Positions 1-8,598 are shown, numbered from the stretch's first letter. The stretch: DNA of 64,000 nucleotides from Streptomyces sp. NBC_00576 (GCF_036345175.1 NZ_CP107780.1:2728001-2792000); one strand, 5' to 3'. Notes: a model not told the origin generated them from the letters alone. Made by a program: numbers and translations.

Positions 1-210
1 CAACTGCTGTGCCACGGCTGGCCAGTCGTCCGGGTTCGCGGGAATTCCCAGCCGGGCGCGGCCGCCGAACCGGCCGCGGCCGTCCCTGTCGTGCAGCGCG
101 ACCAGCACGATGCTGTCCTCGGGGTGGTAGCCGAGCAAATAGGGCAGGGCGTCGGCCAGTTCGGCCGGGGTTCGGAGGGTGACCTGATGCGTTTCGCCGT
201 GATTCGTCAT
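1..210 (-). CDS. DUF4192 domain-containing protein, N-terminal part
   Basis: The frame starts at the ATG ending at 210 and runs off the left edge, so only the first 70 residues are seen. It begins MTNHGETHQVTLRTPAELAD and continues with ALPYLLGYHPEDSIVLVAL. The 'LLGYHPEDS(I/V)V' block is the hallmark of the DUF4192 family, which is common in actinobacteria and has no established biochemical role. The gene lies downstream of a regulator remnant on the same strand. Family assignment is good; function is unknown. Confidence 0.85.
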   Translation of the reverse strand, partial: MTNHGETHQVTLRTPAELADALPYLLGYHPEDSIVLVALHDRDGRGRFGGRARLGIPANPDDWPAVAQQL

Positions 211-325
211 GCGATGACGATCTCGCGGATTTCCAGACTCCGCTTGAGCCTGTGGATAACCTCGACCAGGGACACGTCAAAGGCGGCCCGACGCGGGGCG
301 TCCGATCGATTGTCAGGATGCGGGC

Positions 326-486
326 GCGGTTGCACCAGGCCGCTCCGGCAGGCGACCACGACGAGTTGAGCGCGACCACGGGCGGGCAGTCTGGTCATCG
401 CGCGCCGGATGCGGCTGCGTACGATCAACGGGCTCAGGACGAGTTGATCGGCGATTTCGGCGTTGGACTTGCCGGCACCCGGTCAC
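326..486 (-). pseudogene. LuxR/NarL-type response regulator, HTH remnant
   Basis: Read on the minus strand, the translation from about 470 down to 330 gives KSNAEIADQLVLSP followed by RSRIRRAMTRLPARGRAQLV and ACRSGLVQPR. This matches the C-terminal GerE/LuxR helix-turn-helix of NarL-family response regulators, where 'SNAEIA..L.LS' and 'RAQLV..A...GLV.P' are typical. An in-frame stop lies just upstream (near 483-485), no receiver domain is present, and the usual stop after GLV.P is lost. I see a decayed fragment rather than a working gene. Confidence 0.65.
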
Positions 487-810
487 CTTTTCGCCGTCAG
501 GGGCGACGAACACGATCCGGCAAATGGTGACGGCGGGCCCGCAGCTCCTACAACTCGCACACGTCGAGTGGTTACGTGCCGGGGAACCGCTGGAGGCGGC
601 CCCCCACCGTCGACGACCGGGTACTGCGGCAGGTGGACGGCGGTGTGGCCGCCGCGGCCTCGGCACCGTGGCGGTCTACGGCGGCCTGCGCGAGCGACGC
701 GTCGGAGATCGCAGGCTTCGACATCGCCGCGCCGACGCAGAAAACGCGGACGGACCCACGCCCGAACGCTGTGCTGGTTCGGCGGTGTGTGGCCGTCAGC
801 GACGGCTCCC
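487..810. other. gap without recognisable gene
   Basis: About 320 bases between the regulator remnant and the recQ stop. All frames are open in patches because of the GC content, but none shows a ribosome binding site with a recognisable protein. It probably contains further decayed sequence from the regulator locus. Confidence 0.4.
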
Positions 811-2970
811 TCACCCGGCCAGGGCAAGGGTGAGCGGCAGTACCTGGTCGGCTCCGGACTGGCGTAGGAGGCGTGCTCCTACGGCCAGCGTCCAGCCGGA
901 GTCGGTGTAGTCGTCGACAAGCAGCACCGGGCCGGGGGTGGCGGCAAGAGCAGCGGCAAGGTCGTCGGGCACGGTGAACGAGGCAGCCAGGGCGCGCAGT
1001 CGCTGGGCCGAGTTGCTGCGGTGAGCCGCGTGCTCGTCGGCCTGCGGGGTGTAGGCGAGGCTGCCCAGTAGCGGAAGTCGGCCGACCCGGGCCAGGCCCT
1101 CGGCCAGGGAGGCGACCAGTTGCGGGCGGGTGCGGGAGGGCATGGCGACGACCCCCACCGGCCGCGCCATCGCGTCAGGGGAGCCGCTCGCCCAGCCGCT
1201 GGGTGAGCGGGCCCAGTCGGTCACCACCGTCACGACGGCGGCCAGCACCTCGTCCGGAACCGGCCCGTCCGCGGCCTGCGCCGACAGCAGCGGACGCAGG
1301 CGGTTGCCCCAGCCGATGTCCGACAGCCTGCCCAGTGCGCGCCCGGTGGCCGCCTGCTGCCCCACAGGGATACGGCCTTTGAGGTCGACCCCGACCGCCG
1401 GCATGCCCGAGGGCCACATCCGGCGCGGCTCGACCTCGACACCCGGACGATCCAGCTCACCGGTCGCCGCCGCGAGGGCACCCAGCGAAACGGCGGGATC
1501 GAGCCAGGGTCCGGCGCAGATGTCGCAACGACCGCACGGGACCGCCTTCTCGTCATCGAGCTGCCGCTGCAGGAACTCCATCCGGCACCCGTCGGTCGCC
1601 ACGTAGTCCCGCATGGCCTGCTGCTCGGCGGCCCGCTGTTTGGCGACCCAGGCGTAGCGCTCGGCGTCGTACACCCACGGCTGCCCTGTCGCGGTCCAGC
1701 CCCCCTTCACGCGCTTGACGGCCCCGTCCACGTCCAGGACCTTCAGCATCGCCTCCAGCCGCGAACGCCGAAGATCCACCAACGGCTCCAGCGCCGGCAG
1801 CGACAACGGGCGTCCCGCCTCCTCCAGAACCGCCAGAGTGCGCCGCACCTGCTCCTCGGGAGGGAAACCGACCGAGGCGAAGTACGCCCAGATCGCCTCG
1901 TCCTCCCGTCCCGGCAGCAGCAGCACATCCGCATGATCCACGCCACGCCCCGCACGCCCCACCTGCTGGTAATAGGCGATCGGGGACGAGGGCGACCCCA
2001 GGTGCACCACGAATCCCAGGTCCGGCTTGTCGAAGCCCATCCCCAGCGCGGACGTCGCCACCAGCGCCTTCACCCGGTTCGCCAGCAGATCCTCCTCCGC
2101 CTGCAACCGGTCGGCGTTCTCCGTCTTCCCCGTGTACGAGGCCACCGGATACCCGCGCTGCCGCAGGGACGCCGCGACCTCCTCCGCCGCCGCCACCGTC
2201 AGCGTGTAGATGATCCCCGAACCCGGCAGATCCCCCAGCCGCTCCCCCAGCCACGCCAGCCGATGCGCCGCATCCGGGAGGGCCAGCACCCCCAGCCGCA
2301 GGCTCTCCCGGTCCAGCGGCCCCCGCAGCACCAGGGCGTCCCCGCCGCCCGTGCCCAGTTGCTCGGCCACATCCGCCGTCACCCGCGCGTTCGCGGTCGC
2401 CGTCGTGGCCAGCACCGGCACCCCCGCCGGCAACTCCGCCAGCATCGTGCGCAACCGTCGGTAGTCGGGGCGGAAGTCGTGACCCCAGTCGGAGATGCAG
2501 TGGGCCTCGTCGACCACCAGCAGGCCGGTCGTGGCGGCGAGCCTGGGCAACACCTGATCACGGAAATCCACGGAGTTGAGGCGTTCCGGGCTGACGAGGA
2601 GAACGTCGGTCTCGCCGCGCTCGACCTCCCCGTAGATGGTGTCCCACTCCTCCGGGTTGGCCGAGTTGATGGTGCGTGCGCGGATCCCGGCCCGTGCCGC
2701 CGACTCGACCTGGTTGCGCATCAGCGCCAGCAGCGGCGAGATGATCACAGTCGGGCCGGAGCCACGCCGACGCAACAGAGCCGTGGCGACGAAGTACACC
2801 GCCGACTTGCCCCAGCCGGTGCGCTGCACCACCAAAGCCCGCCGGCGCTCCTCCACCAGGGCCGCCACAGCCTGCCACTGGTCCTCCCGCAACCGCGCCG
2901 AGCCTCCACGGGCACCGACCAGCTCGGCAAGGATGGCGTCGGCTTCGGCACGCAGCTCCTGGTTACTCAT
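811..2970 (-). CDS. recQ: RecQ-family ATP-dependent DNA helicase with C-terminal phosphoribosyltransferase domain
   Basis: A 719-residue superfamily 2 helicase, 3'-5' unwinding by family. Walker A TGWGKS is near residues 51-56, DEAH with the RecQ signature CISDWGHDFRP at 154-168, and motif VI QQVGRAGR at 335-342. A zinc-binding set (C462, C479, C482, C485) follows as in the RecQ C-terminal region. Residues after about 500 are not classical RecQ: they end in VLLVDDYTDSGWT (about 682-694), the PRPP-binding loop of type I phosphoribosyltransferases, as in ComF-like proteins. The start is the ATG at 2968-2970 with a G-rich stretch upstream. A longer reading to 3033 exists but lacks support. The role of the PRTase part in DNA repair is not established. 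Confidence 0.9.
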   Translation of the reverse strand: MSNQELRAEADAILAELVGARGGSARLREDQWQAVAALVEERRRALVVQRTGWGKSAVYFVATALLRRRGSGPTVIISPLLALMRNQVESAARAGIRARTINSANPEEWDTIYGEVERGETDVLLVSPERLNSVDFRDQVLPRLAATTGLLVVDEAHCISDWGHDFRPDYRRLRTMLAELPAGVPVLATTATANARVTADVAEQLGTGGGDALVLRGPLDRESLRLGVLALPDAAHRLAWLGERLGDLPGSGIIYTLTVAAAEEVAASLRQRGYPVASYTGKTENADRLQAEEDLLANRVKALVATSALGMGFDKPDLGFVVHLGSPSSPIAYYQQVGRAGRGVDHADVLLLPGREDEAIWAYFASVGFPPEEQVRRTLAVLEEAGRPLSLPALEPLVDLRRSRLEAMLKVLDVDGAVKRVKGGWTATGQPWVYDAERYAWVAKQRAAEQQAMRDYVATDGCRMEFLQRQLDDEKAVPCGRCDICAGPWLDPAVSLGALAAATGELDRPGVEVEPRRMWPSGMPAVGVDLKGRIPVGQQAATGRALGRLSDIGWGNRLRPLLSAQAADGPVPDEVLAAVVTVVTDWARSPSGWASGSPDAMARPVGVVAMPSRTRPQLVASLAEGLARVGRLPLLGSLAYTPQADEHAAHRSNSAQRLRALAASFTVPDDLAAALAATPGPVLLVDDYTDSGWTLAVGARLLRQSGADQVLPLTLALAG

Positions 2971-3044
2971 GCCCCCATGCAACCCCACAGCACTGACAAC
3001 GGCCCAATCGCCCGACGGTGACAAAGTGCGCACGACCCGTCACG

Positions 3045-3300
3045 GAGCAGCCAACCGGGTCAAGGGCGGCCGCATCGCCACGGGCCGGCCCTGGACGTAC
3101 GAGAGGCAGCGGGCCGACCGAAGCAGACCTGAAGGGACGTATTCCGGCCGGTGAACAAGCCTCTACGGGGCGCACGTTGGGCCGATTGTCCGGCACCAGC
3201 ACCCGGCGACTGAGGGCACTCGTCGGTACGCCGGGGAGCCGGTCCCCCTTTCGGACGACTTCGCGGAGACCAGGTGGACCCTCGCGATGACGGTCCGGAT
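3045..3300 (+). pseudogene. Degenerate second copy of the recQ-PRTase gene, opposite strand
   Basis: Three pieces of the neighbouring RecQ protein can be read in the same order on the plus strand. At about 3056-3109, RVKGGRIATGRPWTYERQR matches RVKGGWTATGQPWVYDAER. At 3126-3191, DLKGRIPAGEQASTGRTLG matches DLKGRIPVGQQAATGRALG. At about 3233-3298, EPVPLSDDFAETRWTLAM matches the PRTase loop PVLLVDDYTDSGWTLAV. The pieces lie in different frames, and the sequence between them is deleted. This is the wreck of a paralogue lying head to head with the intact gene. Similarity was judged by eye. Confidence 0.75.
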
Positions 3301-3637
3301 ACCCCGACGGGCCCTGGGTGGGGTATGTCACCGCTGGTCCCCGCTCTACGGGGCTGATGACGAGAACATGAACCAAGCCGAACAAGCGGACCAACGGCAC
3401 GTTCCTGGCCACCCCAGGCATCTACAAATGACACACCTGGCAGGGATATAATCCACAGATCGCCAGAAGCCGGTCGGTGGCCCCATTTGCTCGTTGCCGC
3501 AACCCAGTTCGACAGCAAGAATTGGAGTCCGCTCCCCGCACGGCGTGTCCGTGGTCCGGCAGGGCTCCGCCGCGGTGTGCGCTCCCCCAAGTCCGATCTC
3601 CCGCCCGCAGTGTGGGCGCGTAGCCGAAGGGAGGACC
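3301..3637. other. intergenic region upstream of the 213-residue gene
   Basis: Contains a single hairpin-like stretch at about 3334-3361 (GGTCCCCGC, loop, CGGGG) and a TATAAT hexamer at 3447-3452 without a convincing -35 box. No gene is supported here. Confidence 0.4.
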
Positions 3638-4279
3638 GTGACCTTCGGATTTGCTCCGTCCCCCGCGGCATCCATGTCGACGTCTGCCGACCTGTCCGCC
3701 GCTTCCACCAACTCAGCAGCCCGCATGCTCGAACCCGCGGAGTGGGCCGCAGCCGGGATTCCCCTGCTGCGCAATCCCCGCGAGGTCGTCAGCGGACTGC
3801 ACGCCAGGCACCGTCCGGGGCCCGCGACCGCGATCGTCGCTGTCCTCGATCCGGACGAACGGCTGCGGGCGAGCGCCTCGTTCACCCGACGCTCGGCGCC
3901 GGCCGACGGCTGGATGTTCCGCAACTCGCTGCTCGCGCAGTTGCGCCGGGTCATCCCCCACGACCTGCGTCGCCGCACGCCGGTGCGCACTGCCGTCCTG
4001 CTCTACTGCCGTGACGGCGACGCTCGCTGGACGGAGGAGGACGGCGCGTGGATGTGGGGACTGCGTGACGCGTGCACACTGCACGGACTGCGCTGCGGTG
4101 CGTACATCACGCTGACCCGCGACGGCTGGCAGGTGCTCGGCGAGGGCCGCGGCGGGCGCCGCCCGAACGCGGATTCGCCACCGGAGCCCTTCGCCATGTC
4201 CGAGGCACCGCCACCGCTGCCGATGCCCCGCACCGGAGGCACCGCCTCGGACATCCTGCGCCGCGCGGCAGCCCGCTGA
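3638..4279 (+). CDS. conserved hypothetical protein, Streptomyces type
   Basis: A 213-residue soluble protein. The GTG start at 3638 is chosen because it has an excellent ribosome binding site (AAGGGAGG ending at 3634); a longer frame to 3494 has none. Residues 1-30 are Ala/Ser-rich. The middle holds a compact domain with LARTAVLLYCRDGDARWTEE-like sequence and WMWGLRDACTLHGLRCGAY, and the tail is Pro-rich and ends SDILRRAAAR. I recognise no catalytic motif. No partner gene is adjacent, so it is likely monocistronic. Confidence 0.7.
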   Translation: MTFGFAPSPAASMSTSADLSAASTNSAARMLEPAEWAAAGIPLLRNPREVVSGLHARHRPGPATAIVAVLDPDERLRASASFTRRSAPADGWMFRNSLLAQLRRVIPHDLRRRTPVRTAVLLYCRDGDARWTEEDGAWMWGLRDACTLHGLRCGAYITLTRDGWQVLGEGRGGRRPNADSPPEPFAMSEAPPPLPMPRTGGTASDILRRAAAR

Positions 4280-4686
4280 CTGCGGCGCACAGCAGCCGCC
4301 CCGCGTCGCCTTTCCGGTGCTTCACCGGTTGACCACGCCGTGCGGCCACGCCTGCCGGCCAGGAGTGACGTCCACGTCGTACGAGGAGTCGCACAAAGAA
4401 CAGTCACCGCGGACAACGGCGTCCGTCGGTACGACGTACGACAGCGACAACCCCACACACAGGGACACAACTCGCCTGGACGGCAACCGACACGCACGGC
4501 AAGCAACGCGCACGACGGCCGCACGCGCACGCGTGCTTTCGCCGCCGCGGCGCGCCTGTGTCGGGGAACGCCAAAGCGCCCTCCGCGCGTTACCGCTTCA
4601 GTGACCCTCCGTCAGCCGGTCCGGTGTCGCTGGACCGGCCGTCCCCGGGACGGTTCCCGGGGCTGCGCGGACGAACCGGAACCGAC
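4280..4686. other. intergenic region between convergent genes
   Basis: About 400 bases separating two convergent genes. Apart from the hairpin at 4615-4639 no gene, repeat or RNA was recognised. Confidence 0.4.
4615..4639 (-). terminator. possible terminator hairpin
   Basis: GCCGGTCC at 4615-4622 pairs perfectly with GGACCGGC at 4632-4639 across a 9-base loop. It lies about 50 bases past the stop of the minus-strand gene ending at 4687. There is no T-run, as is usual in Streptomyces. Confidence 0.4.
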
Positions 4687-5361
4687 TCAGACCCCCGCGC
4701 CCAGCACCGAGTTGATCTGCTGCTGGTCACCGCAGACGATCAACAGGGCACCGGCTCGGCCGAGGGCCAGGGGAAGAGCCGCAGCGGTCGCGTCGGCACC
4801 GCCGTTGACGGCGACCACGACCACGGGACGAGAGCCGGCACGGGTCAGAGCGGCGGCGTCGGTGTAGAAGACGTCGTCGCCCGCGTCGTGCTGCGCCCAG
4901 TACGGCGCCTCGCCGAAGGACAGCTCGTGCGTGGCCCACGGGTGCGGATCGCCGGTGGTGATCACCAGCACCTCGCCGGGGGCCCGACCCGACTCCAGGA
5001 GCAGGTCGACGGCTTCCTCGGCAGCGTCCAGCGCACCCTCGGCCGAAGCCGGGATCAGCTGGATCTGCGGGGTCGCTGCGGCCTCGGAGGCAGGGGCAGA
5101 AGGGACAGGGGCGGCCGGAGCCGCGGACGGCCCGGGCTTGACCGCGCCCGCGGTCGAGGCCACGGCCGCAGGCGCGTCGTGCGATGCGCGCTGGGCCGGC
5201 GCCGTGGGCCGGAAGGGACCCGGACGGCCGGGACGCGGCGAAGCCGCGGGGCGGGGACCGGGTACGGGACGAGGGGTCTGCGCGGTGCGGCCACTGGCCG
5301 GAGCTACGCGGGGACCCTGGGCACTCTCGTGAATCTGAGGCTCCTCGGGAATGAGAGGCAT
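4687..5361 (-). CDS. conserved hypothetical protein with disordered Pro/Ala-rich N-terminus
   Basis: 224 residues from the ATG at 5361 (MPLIPEEPQIHESAQ); a longer frame reaches 5511. Residues about 10-105 are low-complexity Pro/Ala/Gly/Arg sequence, predicted disordered by eye. The last ~115 residues form a folded-looking alpha/beta segment, with GEVLVITTGDPHPWATHELS, YWAQHDAGDDVFYTDA and a final ALLIVCGDQQQINSVLG. No enzyme motif is recognised; the last part is faintly like a helicase 2A-type motif, but that is speculation. It is followed upstream by rnhB on the same strand after 68 bases, so the two may be co-transcribed. Confidence 0.7.
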   Translation of the reverse strand: MPLIPEEPQIHESAQGPRVAPASGRTAQTPRPVPGPRPAASPRPGRPGPFRPTAPAQRASHDAPAAVASTAGAVKPGPSAAPAAPVPSAPASEAAATPQIQLIPASAEGALDAAEEAVDLLLESGRAPGEVLVITTGDPHPWATHELSFGEAPYWAQHDAGDDVFYTDAAALTRAGSRPVVVVAVNGGADATAAALPLALGRAGALLIVCGDQQQINSVLGAGV

Positions 5362-5429
5362 GACCTGATATTTATCAAACACCGATGCGACTCGCATCGG
5401 CGGGTGGCACATGAGTGCGGACGGAATCG

Positions 5430-6131
5430 TCAGAAGTCGAAGCCGAGCTGGCCCTCGATCTCCGGAACGCCCCCGTTCGCCCAACTGCGGGCCTTCTTGA
5501 GGTGCCGCCACTGGGGCAGCGCATCAAGATACGCCCACGACAGCCGGTGGTACGGGGTGGGGCCCCGCTCCTCCAGCGCGGCCTTGTGCACGGGCGACGG
5601 ATACCCGGCATTGGCCGCAAAACCGAAGTCTGCATGGTCGATACCCAGTTCGGCCATCATTTTGTCGCGCTGAACCTTGGCGATCACAGACGCCGCCGCG
5701 ACCGCCACGCACGACTGGTCACCCTTGATCACCGTGCGGACCTGCCACGGCGACCCCAGGTAGTCGTGCTTCCCGTCGAGGATGACCGCGTCGGGGCGAA
5801 CCGGCAACGCCTCAAGGGCACGCTCCGCGGCGAGCCGCAGCGCGGCCGTCATCCCCAGGTCGTCGATCTCCTCCGGAGAGGCGTGCCCCAACGCGTACGA
5901 CGTGACCCATTCCCGCAGTACCTCCGCGAGTTGAGTACGCCGCTTGACCGCGATGAGCTTGGAATCGGTGAGCCCCTCCGGGGGCCGCCGGAGACCGGTG
6001 ACCGCCGCGCAGACGGTGACGGGGCCGGCCCACGCGCCCCGCCCGACCTCGTCGACGCCGGCGATGACCTTCGCTCCGGTCGTGGCGCGCAAGGAGCGCT
6101 CGATGGTGTGGGTGGGTGCTTCGTACGGCAT
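5430..6131 (-). CDS. rnhB: Ribonuclease HII
   Basis: 233 residues; removes RNA (including single ribonucleotides) from RNA-DNA hybrids during replication and repair. The signature VIAGVDEVGRGAWAGP is at about 22-36, with the first two metal-binding acids D27 and E28. A further catalytic Asp is in AVILDGKHDYLG (D119), and CVAVAAASVIAKVQRD follows near 141-156. Length and motif order fit RNase HII of actinobacteria. ATG start at 6131. The gene lies between the disordered-protein gene and the TetR regulator, all on the minus strand. Confidence 0.95.
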   Translation of the reverse strand: MPYEAPTHTIERSLRATTGAKVIAGVDEVGRGAWAGPVTVCAAVTGLRRPPEGLTDSKLIAVKRRTQLAEVLREWVTSYALGHASPEEIDDLGMTAALRLAAERALEALPVRPDAVILDGKHDYLGSPWQVRTVIKGDQSCVAVAAASVIAKVQRDKMMAELGIDHADFGFAANAGYPSPVHKAALEERGPTPYHRLSWAYLDALPQWRHLKKARSWANGGVPEIEGQLGFDF

Positions 6132-6191
6132 GGCGGTCTTAGCCTACGCCGCCCGGAACCCCCCTTGTCACCCCGGTTCCCCCAAGCGACT

Positions 6192-6815
6192 TCAGACCCT
6201 CTCCGCCCGCAGCAGCGGAACCATCAACTGGTCGATCATCTCCTCGATGTCCCGCTCCCCCCATTCGCTCGCGCACACCTTCGTTCGGTACATCATCATC
6301 GCCGGAATGGCGTCGAAGACGTAGCCGTTAGCAGCGTCGGGACGTGTCTCTCCCCGCTCGATTCCCCGGTCGATGATCTCCCGGAGGAGCCTGACCATCG
6401 GCTCGACGAGCCCGCCGAAGATCACGCTCTGAAAGCGTTCCGCCTGGGGGTTGTCGCATTCGTGAATCACCGAGCGCAGGGCGAATCCAGGGCGCGAGAA
6501 CATCGCCTCCCGCACCTGCCGGCACAGTTCGACAAGGTCGTCCCGCACGTTCCCGAGGTCGGGTGCCCGGTCGAACCGCGGCAGCCCGGCCTGGAGCGCG
6601 TCCGCGACGAGGTCCTCCTTCGAGGGCCAGCGCCTGTAGACCGCGGCCTTGCCGGTCTGCGCTCCGGCGGCGACACCCTCCATCGTGAGCCCGTTCCAGC
6701 CGACCGTACTGAGTTGCTCCAGCGCGGCATCGAGGATCGCGCGTTCGAGCACGGCGCCGCGCCGGCGGGGGGAGGCCGTCCGAGCGGGGGCAGCCGTCCA
6801 GCGCGAAGTAACCAT
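6192..6815 (-). CDS. TetR-family transcriptional regulator
   Basis: 207 residues. The N-terminal TetR helix-turn-helix lies at about 25-70, with ILDAALEQLSTVGWNGLTME, GKAAVYRRWPSKEDLVADAL. The C-terminal ligand domain is of the TetR_C type found with multidrug pumps. It is divergent from the MFS exporter at 7042. Two palindromes in the shared intergenic region (6949-6968 and 6998-7017) are the likely operators, so the protein is inferred to repress both itself and the pump. The inducer is unknown. Confidence 0.9.
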   Translation of the reverse strand: MVTSRWTAAPARTASPRRRGAVLERAILDAALEQLSTVGWNGLTMEGVAAGAQTGKAAVYRRWPSKEDLVADALQAGLPRFDRAPDLGNVRDDLVELCRQVREAMFSRPGFALRSVIHECDNPQAERFQSVIFGGLVEPMVRLLREIIDRGIERGETRPDAANGYVFDAIPAMMMYRTKVCASEWGERDIEEMIDQLMVPLLRAERV

Positions 6816-6948
6816 CTGAGTGTCTCCAGCGAGCAGGGGGGAGTGGCGAGTGCGAGGATTATCAGGATTGTCGGTATTGCCATGATCGCCGACGAGGTGA
6901 ATCGCAGAGATTATCCCGGCGACCGGCAGGCGACGCGACGGCGAGTTC

Positions 6949-6968
6949 AGTGAACGCTTGCGTTCACT
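6949..6968. promoter_or_regulatory. TetR operator 1 (palindrome)
   Basis: AGTGAACGC / GCGTTCACT, 9-base arms around a central TT. An identical-arm site lies 49 bases downstream. Placement between the divergent tetR and MFS genes makes it the probable operator; binding has not been shown here. Confidence 0.75.
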
Positions 6969-6997
6969 GTCGGGGACTCACTACCGTTTGACGCGAC

Positions 6998-7017
6998 AGT
7001 GAACGCAAGCGTTCACT
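6998..7017. promoter_or_regulatory. TetR operator 2 (palindrome)
   Basis: Same arms as operator 1 with a central AA, so it is the reverse complement of that site. A TTGACG hexamer at 6988-6993, just before it, could be the -35 box of the MFS gene. Repressor bound here would then cover the region between -35 and the start point. Confidence 0.75.
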
Positions 7018-7041
7018 AGTGCTCTTATGGGGGACCCAATA

Positions 7042-8598
7042 GTGACTACCTCTTCGTTGACGAAGGACCAGAAACCAGGTGCGGCCCGCCGGGAGGGGCA
7101 TCCCGGAATAGCACTCACCGTCATCGCGGCCTGCCAACTCATGGTGGTACTCGACGCGACGATTGTGAACATCGCGCTGCCGCACATTCAAGACGCCCTC
7201 AAGTTCAGCACCACCGACCTCACCTGGGTGGTCAGCGCCTACACGCTCACCTTCGGCGGCCTGCTGCTGCTCGGCGGCCGGGCCGGTGACATCCTCGGCC
7301 GCCGCCGGGTCTTCCTGACCGGCATCCTGCTCTTCATCGCGGCCTCTCTCCTGGGCGGACTCGCCCAGGAGCCCTGGCAGTTGCTGGCCGCGCGGGCTCT
7401 CCAGGGCGTGGGCGGTGCGATCGCCTCACCCACCTCGCTGGCGCTCATCACCACCACGTTCGCCGAAGGCCCGGAGCGCAACCGGGCGTTCGGGGTCTTC
7501 GCCGCCGTCTCGGCCGGCGGCGGCGCCGTCGGCCTGCTCGCCGGCGGCATGCTCACGGAGTGGCTCGACTGGCGCTGGGTGCTCTTCGTCAACGTACCGA
7601 TCGGCCTTCTGATCGCCGTGCTCACACCGATCTACATCGGCGAGTCCGAACGCCACCCCGGCCGCTTCGACATCGTGGGCGCGCTGACCTCGACGCTGGG
7701 CATGGCGTCCCTCGTGTACGGCTTCATCCGCGCGGCGGAGGAGGGCTGGCGGGACAGCGTGACCCTCGCGTCCTTCGGCACGGCGGTGATCCTGCTGGCC
7801 GCCTTCGTCTTTGTGGAGATGCGCGCCAAGGAGCCGATCACCCCGCTGAAGATGTTCGCCGACCGCAACCGCTCGGGCACGTACGTGATCATGCTGAGCC
7901 TGGCCGCCGCGATGTTCGGCATGTTCTTCTTCATCGTCCTGTTCGTACAGAACGTGCTGCTGTACACGCCGATCGAGGCGGGCCTCGCCTTCCTGCCGGT
8001 GACCTTCGCGATCGCCGTGGGCGCGGGCCTCTCGCAGCGGTTCCTGCCGGTCCTTGGGCCCAAACCGTTCATGGTGGTCGGCTCGGCGCTGGCCACGCTC
8101 GGGCTCACCTGGCAGGCCTTCATCACCCCCGACAGCTCGTACCTCGGCGGGGTGCTCGGCCCGATGCTGGTGTTCGGCTTCGGTATGGGCCTGAACTTCG
8201 TGACGCTGACCCTGACAGCGGTCTCCGGGGTCGCCGCGCACGAGGCGGGCGCCGCGTCCGGGCTGCTCAACGTCACGCAGCAGGTGGGCGGTTCGCTCGG
8301 CCTCTCCATCCTGACGACGGTGTTCGGCGCGGCCAGCCGCGACGAGGCGGAGAAACAGGTGCCCAAGTTCCTCGCCGAGGCCACGGCAGAGCAGAAGGTG
8401 GAGTTCGCCAGGACCAAGCAACTCCCCGCTCCCTGGAGCCACGAGGTACTCGCCCACGGCATCTCCACGGCGTTCATCCCGGCCGCCGCGATGGCCCTAC
8501 TGGCCCTCGCCACCGCCTGGTTCGTGATCCGCGTCCGCAAGAGCGACCTGGAGGCCCTGTCGGGCACGGCAAGCACCGCGGGCCCGGCGGGCGGCTGA
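7042..8598 (+). CDS. MFS drug:H+ antiporter, DHA2 (14-TM, EmrB/QacA-like)
   Basis: 518 residues of membrane protein. The order fits the DHA2 family: first helix around MVVLDATIVNIALPHIQDAL, then LTWVVSAYTLTFGGLLLLGG and RAGDILGRRRVFLTG (motif A), and RALQGVGGAIASPTSLALI (motif C region). It is expected to export toxic compounds through the plasma membrane by proton exchange. The start is placed at GTG 7042 because GGGGGA at 7028-7033 is well spaced from it; an in-frame ATG at 7027 has no binding site. It is likely repressed by the divergent TetR protein through the two palindromes upstream. Confidence 0.92.
   Translation: MTTSSLTKDQKPGAARREGHPGIALTVIAACQLMVVLDATIVNIALPHIQDALKFSTTDLTWVVSAYTLTFGGLLLLGGRAGDILGRRRVFLTGILLFIAASLLGGLAQEPWQLLAARALQGVGGAIASPTSLALITTTFAEGPERNRAFGVFAAVSAGGGAVGLLAGGMLTEWLDWRWVLFVNVPIGLLIAVLTPIYIGESERHPGRFDIVGALTSTLGMASLVYGFIRAAEEGWRDSVTLASFGTAVILLAAFVFVEMRAKEPITPLKMFADRNRSGTYVIMLSLAAAMFGMFFFIVLFVQNVLLYTPIEAGLAFLPVTFAIAVGAGLSQRFLPVLGPKPFMVVGSALATLGLTWQAFITPDSSYLGGVLGPMLVFGFGMGLNFVTLTLTAVSGVAAHEAGAASGLLNVTQQVGGSLGLSILTTVFGAASRDEAEKQVPKFLAEATAEQKVEFARTKQLPAPWSHEVLAHGISTAFIPAAAMALLALATAWFVIRVRKSDLEALSGTASTAGPAGG

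Noticed and set aside
3334..3361. Sequence like a type I-E CRISPR repeat (GGTCCCCGC, loop, CGGGGCTGATGAC)
   Set aside because: Only one copy; no second unit at about 61-base distance and no cas genes.
7027..7041. ATG at 7027 as the start of the MFS gene
   Set aside because: No ribosome binding site before it, whereas GTG 7042 has GGGGGA at proper distance.
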